Positions 1 to 6,453 of a stretch of 9,580 bases of DNA are shown piece after piece. The position numbers and the translations under genes were made by a program. The notes under the pieces were generated by a model. That model ran no database searches and was not told where the DNA came from. It saw only the letters and a program-made list of their open reading frames with translations. Each line of letters begins with the position of its first letter. Position 1 is the first letter of the stretch. The DNA comes from Candidatus Susulua stagnicola (lineage in GTDB: Bacteria; Omnitrophota; Gorgyraeia; Duberdicusellales; 4484-171), in assembly GCA_030765735.1 (NCBI GenBank), contig JAVCBZ010000009.1, positions 1-9,580 of the forward strand. The letters are read 5' to 3'.

Positions 1-559
1 CGTAAGTTAGGCAATAGGTTGATATATGTTTTAACCCTAAAGAAGTCGCTTGTTTTAACTCTTTGCCCCACTCAGGTAATGTCTCTCCACTTACACCAAA
101 AATTAAATCAATTCCTATATCTTTAAAGCCAACTTTCTTAGCTAATCGTATTGCTTCTATTATCTTGTCTCGATTATGGATTCTTCCTAAGCGTTTTAGC
201 TTCTGGTCAGAAAAGGATTGTGCGCCAATACTAAGACGATTAACTCCACTATTATAAAACAATTCTAATTTTCTCTGATCTACACTCTCAGGATTAACCT
301 CAATTGTAAACTCATCAACCTTAGCGCTTATCTTGCTTAGCGCTTTTAATAATTTCTTTAATAAAGAAAACTCTAAAACACTTGGGGTACCACCGTCAAT
401 ATAAAGAGTATAAAATTTACTATTCAAGGATTTTATCTGCTTGCAAATAACATCTATATAAGCATTAGCCAAAAGCTTATCGTAACAACAACTATAAAAG
501 TCACAATAAGAGCACTTCTTTTGACAAAAAGGTATGTGGATATATAAAGATTTATTCAT
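1..559 (-). CDS. hemW: HemW-type radical SAM heme chaperone, N-terminal part (3' end outside window)
   Basis: HemW is a radical SAM protein related to coproporphyrinogen III dehydrogenase HemN. It acts in the cytoplasm and is regarded as a heme-trafficking chaperone rather than a true oxidase. Reading 186 codons from ATG at 559, residues 6-23 (YIHIPFCQKKCSYCDFYS) carry the CxxxCxxC cluster motif at C12, C16 and C19. It is followed by D-F, as in HemW; HemN has a fourth Cys here. Further family blocks are the EVNPES motif near residue 88, NRLSIGAQSF, LGRIHN and DLIFGVSGET. The Gly-rich SAM motif reads DGGTPS (residues 55-60) where GGGTPS is usual. The gene runs off the left edge, so the C-terminal half is not seen. 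It is divergent from the glycosyltransferase at 624. No Shine-Dalgarno precedes the ATG, but the MNKSLYIHIPFC start aligns with the family start. The call is secure; the exact HemW function is inferred from family. Confidence 0.93.
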   Translation of the reverse strand, partial: MNKSLYIHIPFCQKKCSYCDFYSCCYDKLLANAYIDVICKQIKSLNSKFYTLYIDGGTPSVLEFSLLKKLLKALSKISAKVDEFTIEVNPESVDQRKLELFYNSGVNRLSIGAQSFSDQKLKRLGRIHNRDKIIEAIRLAKKVGFKDIGIDLIFGVSGETLPEWGKELKQATSLGLKHISTYCLTY

Positions 560-563
560 TTTG

Positions 564-572
564 TGTTATAAT
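564..572 (+). promoter_or_regulatory. Candidate extended -10 promoter for the glycosyltransferase / SPL-like unit
   Basis: TGTTATAAT is a perfect extended -10 element (TGnTATAAT) on the plus strand. It would start transcription near 579, with a leader of about 45 nt before the ATG at 624. There is no recognisable -35 at 16-18 nt, which is typical of extended -10 promoters. It overlaps the divergent hemW promoter candidate by two bases. Confidence 0.38.
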
Positions 573-599
573 TATACAAAATGGTTAGACTTTAGTCTA
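571..599 (-). promoter_or_regulatory. Candidate promoter for hemW
   Basis: On the minus strand, TATAAT (576-571) lies 17 nt downstream of TAGACT (599-594), a 4/6 match to the -35 consensus. The predicted start is near 564, leaving only about 5 nt before the hemW ATG. With no Shine-Dalgarno present, the message could be nearly leaderless. In AT-rich DNA such matches arise easily, so this is tentative. Confidence 0.3.
586..599. repeat. Perfect 14-bp dyad in the divergent promoter region (possible operator)
   Basis: TAGACT-TT-AGTCTA is a perfect inverted repeat with 6-bp arms and a 2-bp centre. Its right arm coincides with the candidate -35 of hemW, and the dyad lies just downstream of the predicted plus-strand start. 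A protein bound here could affect both directions. It is too short to be a convincing RNA hairpin, and no regulator gene is visible, so an operator role is conjecture. Confidence 0.3.
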
Positions 600-623
600 C
601 TAAATCTTTAATTAAAAAAAATA

Positions 624-1466
624 ATGAAAAACCCTTTCTTTAGTGTAATTATACCAACTTGTAATCGTAAGGATTTCTTGCCAATTACGATTGAATCAGT
701 TCTCAACCAAAGCTATACCGATTATGAACTAATTATCGTTGACGATGGTTCAAGTGATGAAACAAAAGCTATAATAAAGAAACTCTATAACAACAATAAA
801 AAGATTATCTACACTTATCAAAAACATCAAGGCGTCTCTTCAGCAAGGAATAAAGGTCTAATCAAAGCAAAAGGTAAATTTATATCATTCCTTGATTCTG
901 ATGATCGTTTTCTAAAAAATAAACTGCTGATTTTCCACGATTATATAAACAAAAATCCTAGTTATAAAATATTCTATAGTGAAGAAATATGGTATCGAAA
1001 TGGTAAGTTTTTTTCACAAAAAGCTCATCATAAGAAGCCTAACGGTTTTATATTTAGCCACTCTCTTAGACTATACTCTGTAGGTTTATCTACAGCAGTT
1101 TTTAGTCGAGATATTTTTAAAAGGATCGGTTATTTTGATAAGAATCTCCCAGCTTGTGAAGATTATGACTTATTACTACGAATAAGCTCAATCTACCCAA
1201 TATTCCTTATTCCAGAATATTTAACTATAAAAGAAGGTGGTCATGCTGATCAACTATCAAAAAAATATCCAGCTATGGATAAATTTCGAATTTATGCCTT
1301 AGAAAAAATCTTAAAAAGTAAAAGTCTTTCTATGATTAATTATCAATTAGCCTATCAAGAGCTTAAAACTAAGTGCGATATTTATATTAAAGGTGCAATA
1401 AAAAGAGGTAAGAAAGCTGAAATTAATTACTATAAAAATCTTTGCAAAAATTTTTTAATCCATTAA
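624..1466 (+). CDS. Family 2 (GT-A) glycosyltransferase
   Basis: This 280-residue cytoplasmic protein has the GT2 fold signature and should transfer a sugar from a nucleotide-sugar donor to a glycan or lipid-linked acceptor. The N-terminus FSVIIPTCNR (6-15) starts the Rossmann-like half. The nucleotide-binding acid pair is IIVDDGSSD (D40-D41), the SSARNKGL helix is at 72-79, and the metal-binding DSDD is at 91-94. The probable catalytic base lies in CEDYDLLLR (E179/D180). No signal peptide or membrane segment is seen. Length fits single-domain GT2 enzymes, and a C-terminal helical tail follows the GGHADQLS segment (205-212). Donor and acceptor cannot be read from the sequence. The ATG at 624 has no Shine-Dalgarno. 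The SPL-like gene follows 17 nt after the stop, so the two are probably cotranscribed. The nearby lipid A genes make an envelope glycan target plausible, but that is inference. Confidence 0.88.
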   Translation: MKNPFFSVIIPTCNRKDFLPITIESVLNQSYTDYELIIVDDGSSDETKAIIKKLYNNNKKIIYTYQKHQGVSSARNKGLIKAKGKFISFLDSDDRFLKNKLLIFHDYINKNPSYKIFYSEEIWYRNGKFFSQKAHHKKPNGFIFSHSLRLYSVGLSTAVFSRDIFKRIGYFDKNLPACEDYDLLLRISSIYPIFLIPEYLTIKEGGHADQLSKKYPAMDKFRIYALEKILKSKSLSMINYQLAYQELKTKCDIYIKGAIKRGKKAEINYYKNLCKNFLIH

Positions 1467-1483
1467 ACTATAGTAAAACCGAA

Positions 1484-2860
1484 ATGCAAAATTCAACTAT
1501 CCTTCAGCAAAAAATTCAACAAAAACTTGGTCTTAAGCTAAATAGAAACCAATTCCGTGAAATTGAACGTCTAGCTTTTGAGATAAGTAAACGAGATAAT
1601 ATCTCTTATGATAAAGTTTTAGAGCCTTTAGAAAAAAAAGCTGGCTTTATTAAATTTAGCAGTAAACTCAAATTCTTTTTCTTAAAAAACACCCTGATTA
1701 AATACCGTTTTCCTCAAACATCACAAAATCAAAAAATTGACCAAAAAAACATCTTCTTAAGCAAAGTAAAACAACCTTTAAATGATAACTGGCAAGTAAA
1801 ACCTCCGTTTAAACCTTTAAAAATATTTGTAGAAACTGAGGTTATTAAGAGCCAACTTTTAACTAATTTTCAGGAAAAATTTCCCAATATCGAAGTTGAA
1901 GAAATTGACTATTATAGCCGCTATGTAAAAACAAATAAATTTACTATTTCAGAATTAAAAAAACCACTTGTTTTTATTGTCAAAGAAAGAGGTGACTTTA
2001 TAAAAAGGTGTCCCTGTACTAAAAAACATTTAACTTGCGGTTATTGGATATTTAACTTAGGTTTTGGTTGCCCTTTTGATTGCTCTTACTGTTATCTTCA
2101 ACAATACAGTAATTTTCCAGGACTAATCTTACCCGCTAATACAGAAGATTTCTTTACTAGCTTTGATAAGTTTTCTAAAAATCTTAAAAAACCAATAAGA
2201 ATTGGAACCGGTGAATTTTGTGATTCTTTAGCTCTTGACCATATAACCGAATATTCAAAAACTTTGGTTCCTTATTTTATAAATAAAAAAGTTTTGTTTG
2301 AACTTAAAACAAAGAGTGATAATATCGCTAATTTATTAACTCTGAAATCTTCGCCCAATATTATTGTATCTTGGTCTCTAAATCCTGCTTCTACAGCTAG
2401 AAAAGAAGAACAAGCTACGGCATCCTTAGACCAAAGACTTGAGGCAGCAGCAAAAGTTCAAAATGCTGGATTTGGCGTTGGATTTCACTTCGACCCAATT
2501 ATTCATTTAGATAATTGGCAAAAATTATATGGTGAAGTTATTGATAAGTTATATTCAAAACTTAAAAAGCCTTTCGCTTGGATAAGCTTAGGCACCCTAC
2601 GTTCTAACCGCCAATTAAAAACAGCTACAGAACTCCGCTTCCCTGAAAGTAATATTTTTTATGGAGAATTATTTTTAGGAGAAGATAAAAAATTGCGTTA
2701 CCCTGATTTTATAAAAGAAGAAATTTATCAAGAAATAATTAACAAGATAAAACAGTATGATCAGAAAACACCAATTTATCTATGTATGGAAGACAAACAA
2801 ACATGGGATAAGATAAAAGGTTTGGTTCCTTCCAACAATATCGAGAATTCTCTAATTTAA
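1484..2860 (+). CDS. Spore photoproduct lyase-like radical SAM protein with N-terminal extension
   Basis: With the ATG at 1484 the protein is 458 residues. The radical SAM cluster is GCPFDCSYCYLQ, with C196, C200 and C203 (CxxxCxxC). Tyr202 and Tyr204 flank the last Cys, and C246 lies in GEFCDSLALDH. In Bacillus subtilis SPL the corresponding residues are Y97, C98, Y99 and hydrogen donor C141; the 43-residue spacing from last cluster Cys to donor Cys is identical here. Later family blocks are KTKSDNI, IVSWSLNP and RLEAAAKVQNAGFGVGFHFDPI. True SPL reverses the 5-thyminyl-dihydrothymine UV lesion in spore DNA; the substrate in a probable non-sporeformer is unknown. About the first 110 residues are a Lys-rich, helical extension I do not recognise. 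Three more Cys (176, 178, 185) lie just before the cluster. An in-frame TTG at 1442 would overlap the preceding gene; ATG is preferred. Neither start has a clear Shine-Dalgarno. Confidence 0.82.
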   Translation: MQNSTILQQKIQQKLGLKLNRNQFREIERLAFEISKRDNISYDKVLEPLEKKAGFIKFSSKLKFFFLKNTLIKYRFPQTSQNQKIDQKNIFLSKVKQPLNDNWQVKPPFKPLKIFVETEVIKSQLLTNFQEKFPNIEVEEIDYYSRYVKTNKFTISELKKPLVFIVKERGDFIKRCPCTKKHLTCGYWIFNLGFGCPFDCSYCYLQQYSNFPGLILPANTEDFFTSFDKFSKNLKKPIRIGTGEFCDSLALDHITEYSKTLVPYFINKKVLFELKTKSDNIANLLTLKSSPNIIVSWSLNPASTARKEEQATASLDQRLEAAAKVQNAGFGVGFHFDPIIHLDNWQKLYGEVIDKLYSKLKKPFAWISLGTLRSNRQLKTATELRFPESNIFYGELFLGEDKKLRYPDFIKEEIYQEIINKIKQYDQKTPIYLCMEDKQTWDKIKGLVPSNNIENSLI

Positions 2861-4743
2861 TAAAGTTTTTTGATTTTAACCGGCGAGAAGTAATGATTTA
2901 TTATTTTACGCCAATTATAACCATCTCCAGCCATACCTACTGCCCCATCTTGACACATACCAGTTCCATGACCAAATCCAGCTCCCCAAAATAAAAGCAT
3001 TGAAGTCTGACCCTTGCCTGATAATTTCTTCTCTATCTTAAACGCACTACTCCTTAGACGATCAAAATAATTTCTTATAGCTAAATTACCCTTTAAGCTT
3101 TTGCTATCTGTAGAAGTAACAATTTCTATTTCCGTATAATGAAAACACTCACCTTTCTCCTTCAAAATAATATTTTTTAAATTTTCTATTTTTCCTCCAA
3201 AAGCAATAGAAAAATCTTCCCTGTCATAGACTCTCTGCCAACGAAATTTACTTCCCCTATTCTTCGAACAAAAAGCTAATGGAAAATTTGAAAACCATTC
3301 TTCCTCGCTATAAGCTGACTTAGGTATATCTAAATTAAAACTATCGATCTTTTCTTCCATATAGTTGCATTTACCAAAAGTATCTGAGGCTAGACAACCT
3401 CCACAATTAGCATGAAAAAGTATATCTATTGGTTTATCATTGTAAACTATAACTTCTCCTCTAGTGTCTCTAACTGCAGCTATAGTAGCAGGAGTCTCAG
3501 CTGATATTCCCTGGTAAACTTGGCAATGTACATGAGGGCAAAAGTTAAACCCTTCTTTTTGATGTCTTCCTAAATTCCGAAAAACAAAGGTTCTAGCTGC
3601 AACTGCTTGAGCTCTAAGAGCTTGTGAAGGAGAACTCGCTGGCATCTCAGAGGACAAAACTCCATATAGATATTCCTCAACACTTAAGATATTGATTAAA
3701 GTTAGACCCTTCTCGCCTATTATTACTTTCAAATCACCACGATAAGCTCTGTCTCTTTGTTTATACCAAAAATTTGCTTCTCCAGAAGGAAGACTTAATA
3801 TATAAAACGGAGATTTTTTTTGATTAAGATCTAAAGAAATAATATTAACCCGATTAAAAAAAGTTTTATAGACTTCTTTACTTTGATAATCTTTTAAAAT
3901 CATTTTATTTTTTTTAAAACTAAAATTATAAAATTTATTAGCTAAACCTGAATAGAAATCATTGTCATTGCTAATTGAGAAATCACTAGGAGAAAAAAAT
4001 GAAAACTCTTTAGCTTCTTTAATCAGACCAATTCTAACTACAGGAATATCCTTTTCCTGAACATATGAAGCTAATTCAACTTTTTTTCTCTTCTCTTCTT
4101 TGGCCTTCTTCCTTAACTTAAAAAAATCTTCTCCTAATTTTTGCTTAACTACTTTAAATTTTTCACTAATTAAATTTACTCCAGGATAAAAGTTTATTGC
4201 TTTAGCTAAAAATTTATAGGCTTGCTTGTAATCAGAGCGCTGGTAAAAGCACTCACCTAAGTAATAATAAGCTAATCTTATACTAGGATCAAACTTAATA
4301 ATTCTGGAGAAGTATTTAGTAGCTTTCTTATAATCACCTTTTTTTCGATAAATTTTTCCTAATCTAAAATAAGCAATTGAGTTTTCTCTTAATCCTAAAG
4401 ACTTCAGATAATTTTCAATTGCTAAGTTATCGTTATTTAAATCCTGATGAATTAATCCTAAATAAACAAAACTCTGCCAATCTTTGCTTTCTATACAATT
4501 AAAAGAATCTAAGGCTTGGCTACTATGCCCGGAAAGAAATTCTAATCTAGCCCGACATTTTAATATTTGATTATTCTTGCTAAACCCTTTAGCAGTTTCT
4601 AAAACATCTATCGCCCGTTCATATTCTCCAGATTCTTTAAAAATAACCGCTGTATCTAAATAATCTTTTACAGTATTTTCGGCAAATAGATTAGAAGAAA
4701 TAAATAAAATAGAAAATAAAAAAAATAAAGCTAGCGATCTCAT
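2857..4743 (-). CDS. Secreted TPR-SpoIID/LytB domain protein (probable peptidoglycan lytic transglycosylase)
   Basis: From ATG at 4743 this is 628 residues with a clean Sec signal peptide: MRS, a hydrophobic core, and probable cleavage after NLFA at residue 21. Residues about 25-195 form TPR-like helical pairs (AIDVLETAKG, AIENYLKSLG, ATKYFSRIIKFDP, AYKFLAKAINFYP). A Lys/Glu-rich linker follows at about 200-225. The C-terminal SpoIID domain (about 310-628) contains VLSSEMPASSPSQALRAQAV with the expected catalytic Glu at 366. It also has a probable zinc site (H394, C402, H406, C407 around CPHVHCQVYQG), a Cys pair C447/C450, and the terminal GFGHGTGMCQDGAVGMA motif. SpoIID enzymes cleave glycan strands lacking stem peptides. 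It lies 26 nt after lpxI, suggesting cotranscription. An upstream in-frame ATG at 4821 would bury the signal peptide behind 26 residues inside lpxI, so it is rejected. No Shine-Dalgarno is seen. Confidence 0.85.
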   Translation of the reverse strand: MRSLALFFLFSILFISSNLFAENTVKDYLDTAVIFKESGEYERAIDVLETAKGFSKNNQILKCRARLEFLSGHSSQALDSFNCIESKDWQSFVYLGLIHQDLNNDNLAIENYLKSLGLRENSIAYFRLGKIYRKKGDYKKATKYFSRIIKFDPSIRLAYYYLGECFYQRSDYKQAYKFLAKAINFYPGVNLISEKFKVVKQKLGEDFFKLRKKAKEEKRKKVELASYVQEKDIPVVRIGLIKEAKEFSFFSPSDFSISNDNDFYSGLANKFYNFSFKKNKMILKDYQSKEVYKTFFNRVNIISLDLNQKKSPFYILSLPSGEANFWYKQRDRAYRGDLKVIIGEKGLTLINILSVEEYLYGVLSSEMPASSPSQALRAQAVAARTFVFRNLGRHQKEGFNFCPHVHCQVYQGISAETPATIAAVRDTRGEVIVYNDKPIDILFHANCGGCLASDTFGKCNYMEEKIDSFNLDIPKSAYSEEEWFSNFPLAFCSKNRGSKFRWQRVYDREDFSIAFGGKIENLKNIILKEKGECFHYTEIEIVTSTDSKSLKGNLAIRNYFDRLRSSAFKIEKKLSGKGQTSMLLFWGAGFGHGTGMCQDGAVGMAGDGYNWRKIINHYFSPVKIKKLY

Positions 4744-4769
4744 AAAAGGTAAAATCGTAATAATTGAAT

Positions 4770-5603
4770 TTATTGAGGTATTTGGGAGCACTTTTCTCTC
4801 CCTAACACAGGAATTCTCCACTTTTTTGCCAAAAACAAAAATTCCTGCTTTTTCAAAATGATTACTTTATTTGTCTCTAAAATTAAAGCTGCAGCTTTAA
4901 TATGTTTAAGAAGTTTTAAGGTAGAAATACCTACCACTGGAACATCAAATCGTAAATCTTGATTAGCTTTAGAAAACTTTAAAACAATACATCCACGACC
5001 AGCCAATTTATAAGCACGTTTAATAGTCTTATCGGTTCCTTCCAAGGATTCTAAGGCTATAACCGCTCTTGATTTTACAGATATAGTTTGGCCTATATCT
5101 AATTCGACGAATCTTGATATTGCACCTAAACCAAAATCAAGGTCTTTTGTTGTAAATTGCGATAAAGACAAACTATTCATAGTCCCAGATGAAGCTAAAT
5201 CATCTTTCAAATATAAAGTAGAATCTATAAATTCAATCCCTACTTTTTCAAAATAAAAAATTATCTTATTAAAAATATTATGAGGCCTAAAATCTTGGCT
5301 CTCATTTATCAATAAAGTTAATTCTTGGTCCCAGTATTTTTTTTTAAAAATATAGGAAGGATTAATTTGCCCAGCCATAATGCATTTGTGTACCTCTTGT
5401 TCTTTTATTGATTTTCTTAATGCTGAAAGCGAACCCACAGAAAACCAATAACACTTATCTACATATTTGCTAATCTGTTTAGAGGTTTGACCTTTAAAGC
5501 AAAAAGCAATAATTTCACAATTTTTATTCTTTTCTTTGATTCTTTGGGCAAGAATTAAAGGCAAACTTCGATTACCAGCAATAATCCCTAATTTCTGATT
5601 CAT
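4770..5603 (-). CDS. lpxI: UDP-2,3-diacylglucosamine pyrophosphatase LpxI
   Basis: LpxI hydrolyses UDP-2,3-diacylglucosamine to lipid X and UMP, the fourth step of lipid A synthesis. It attacks the alpha phosphate and is unrelated to LpxH. The 277 residues match the family length. The N-terminal domain opens with LGIIAGNRSLPLILAQ (5-20). The C-terminal LpxI domain has VIALESLEGTDKTIKRA (181-197), KFSKANQDLRFDVPVVG (209-225) with D220 at the position of the catalytic Asp (D225 in Caulobacter), and the AAALILE segment (237-243). The usual KPxQD reads KANQD here, a mild departure. The start ATG overlaps the lpxA stop as ATGA, with AAGAGG 9 nt upstream, so translation is probably coupled. No lpxH-like gene is seen in the window. 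Direct succession after lpxA in a lipid A cluster supports the call strongly. Confidence 0.93.
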   Translation of the reverse strand: MNQKLGIIAGNRSLPLILAQRIKEKNKNCEIIAFCFKGQTSKQISKYVDKCYWFSVGSLSALRKSIKEQEVHKCIMAGQINPSYIFKKKYWDQELTLLINESQDFRPHNIFNKIIFYFEKVGIEFIDSTLYLKDDLASSGTMNSLSLSQFTTKDLDFGLGAISRFVELDIGQTISVKSRAVIALESLEGTDKTIKRAYKLAGRGCIVLKFSKANQDLRFDVPVVGISTLKLLKHIKAAALILETNKVIILKKQEFLFLAKKWRIPVLGREKCSQIPQ

Positions 5604-6382
5604 TTACTTATGCCTCTTCTTGAGGATAAAATAAACTCAAAAAGGTAATCTAATTCTTTTAACTGAGGTAAATCTCTTTGAACCAATTCTCGGCTCTGAG
5701 TTACTGAATGGTTCTCAAAAAATATTATTTTAAAAGCTTTTTTTAATATCCTTATTGTAGAAGATGAAAACTTTGCTCTCTTTAATCCTAATAAATTAAG
5801 CCCACAAATTGTAGCTGGATGACCATCACACATTGCATAAGGCGGCATATCTTGAACAACCTTAGAACATCCACCAATTATTGAAAAATCTCCTAAACGA
5901 CAAAACTGATGTATCGCGACCAATCCACCAATCACCGTTTTATTGCCTACTGTTACATATCCAGCTAAAGTAGCAGAATTAGCAAAGATGTTTCCATCAC
6001 CAACTGTACAATCATGGGCAACATGAGAATAAGCCATTATAAGATTATCGCTACCAATAGTTGTTTTTGACCCTTCATCAGTTCCCGGGTTAATGGTGAC
6101 AAATTCTCTTATTTTATTATTATCTCCAATAATTAAAAAACTCTTATCACCTTTATATTTTAAATCTTGTGGAATATTGCCAACTACAGCGTAAGGAAAA
6201 ATATGACAACCAGACCCAAGCTCAGTATAGCCTAAAACTTGAGCGAAAGAATCAATAACACAACCCGAGCCAATTTTAACATTTTCTCCAATTACTGCAT
6301 ATGGCCCAATTTTAACACCCTCAGCTAACTGGGCTTTTGGACTGACCATAGCTTTAGGATCAATTTGAATATAATTTTCCAT
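5600..6382 (-). CDS. lpxA: UDP-N-acetylglucosamine 3-O-acyltransferase LpxA
   Basis: LpxA starts lipid A synthesis by moving a 3-hydroxyacyl chain from ACP to the 3-OH of UDP-GlcNAc in the cytoplasm; it works as a trimer. The 260 residues are the normal length. Left-handed beta-helix hexapeptides run from about 8 to 185. The catalytic His is H123 in SHVAHDCTVGD (H125 in E. coli). Family landmarks are PQDLKYKG (71-78), AIHQFC (156-161), IIGGCSKVVQDMPPY and GLNLLGLKR, with a C-terminal helical domain after about 195. The residue aligned with the E. coli acyl-chain ruler G173 is G171, which is compatible with a long (about C14) chain rather than the C10 type. GAAGG lies 4 nt before the ATG. The gene follows a 93-nt gap with its own candidate promoter and overlaps lpxI by 4 nt. 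Confidence 0.96.
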   Translation of the reverse strand: MENYIQIDPKAMVSPKAQLAEGVKIGPYAVIGENVKIGSGCVIDSFAQVLGYTELGSGCHIFPYAVVGNIPQDLKYKGDKSFLIIGDNNKIREFVTINPGTDEGSKTTIGSDNLIMAYSHVAHDCTVGDGNIFANSATLAGYVTVGNKTVIGGLVAIHQFCRLGDFSIIGGCSKVVQDMPPYAMCDGHPATICGLNLLGLKRAKFSSSTIRILKKAFKIIFFENHSVTQSRELVQRDLPQLKELDYLFEFILSSRRGISK

Positions 6383-6425
6383 ACTACCTTCTTATTAATA
6401 ATATCCTACTATCTTAACAATATTA

Positions 6426-6453
6426 ATTATATCAAAAAATCGAAATGAGGCAA
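6426..6453 (-). promoter_or_regulatory. Candidate promoter upstream of lpxA-lpxI-spoIID-like
   Basis: On the minus strand, TTGCCT (6453-6448, 4/6 match to TTGACA) is followed after 16 nt by a perfect TATAAT (6431-6426), itself preceded by TGA to give an extended -10 (TGATATAAT). The predicted start is near 6419, with a leader of about 37 nt before the lpxA ATG. This sits in the only sizeable gap of the cluster (6383-6475). No hairpin terminator for lpxC-fabZ is visible there, so read-through from upstream probably adds to this promoter. Confidence 0.5.

Noticed and set aside
63..257. Plus-strand 64-codon open frame
   Set aside because: It lies wholly inside hemW on the other strand, and its translation has no recognisable motif.
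1078..1095. CTGTAG-N6-CTACAG inverted repeat
   Set aside because: It lies inside the glycosyltransferase coding region, is short, and has no following T-run; probably chance.
1442..1483. TTG start adding 14 residues to the SPL-like protein
   Set aside because: It overlaps the glycosyltransferase by 25 nt, lacks a Shine-Dalgarno, and an ATG at 1484 lies just after the upstream stop.
2822..2870. Possible bidirectional terminator (TTGG-N6-CCAA, palindrome GAGAATTCTC, nearby T-run)
   Set aside because: Stems are only 4-5 bp and AT-rich or without a loop, and the T-run is not adjacent, so no credible intrinsic terminator.
4744..4821. Upstream ATG for the SpoIID-like protein at 4821
   Set aside because: It would overlap lpxI by 52 nt and place 26 polar residues before a textbook signal peptide that starts at 4743.
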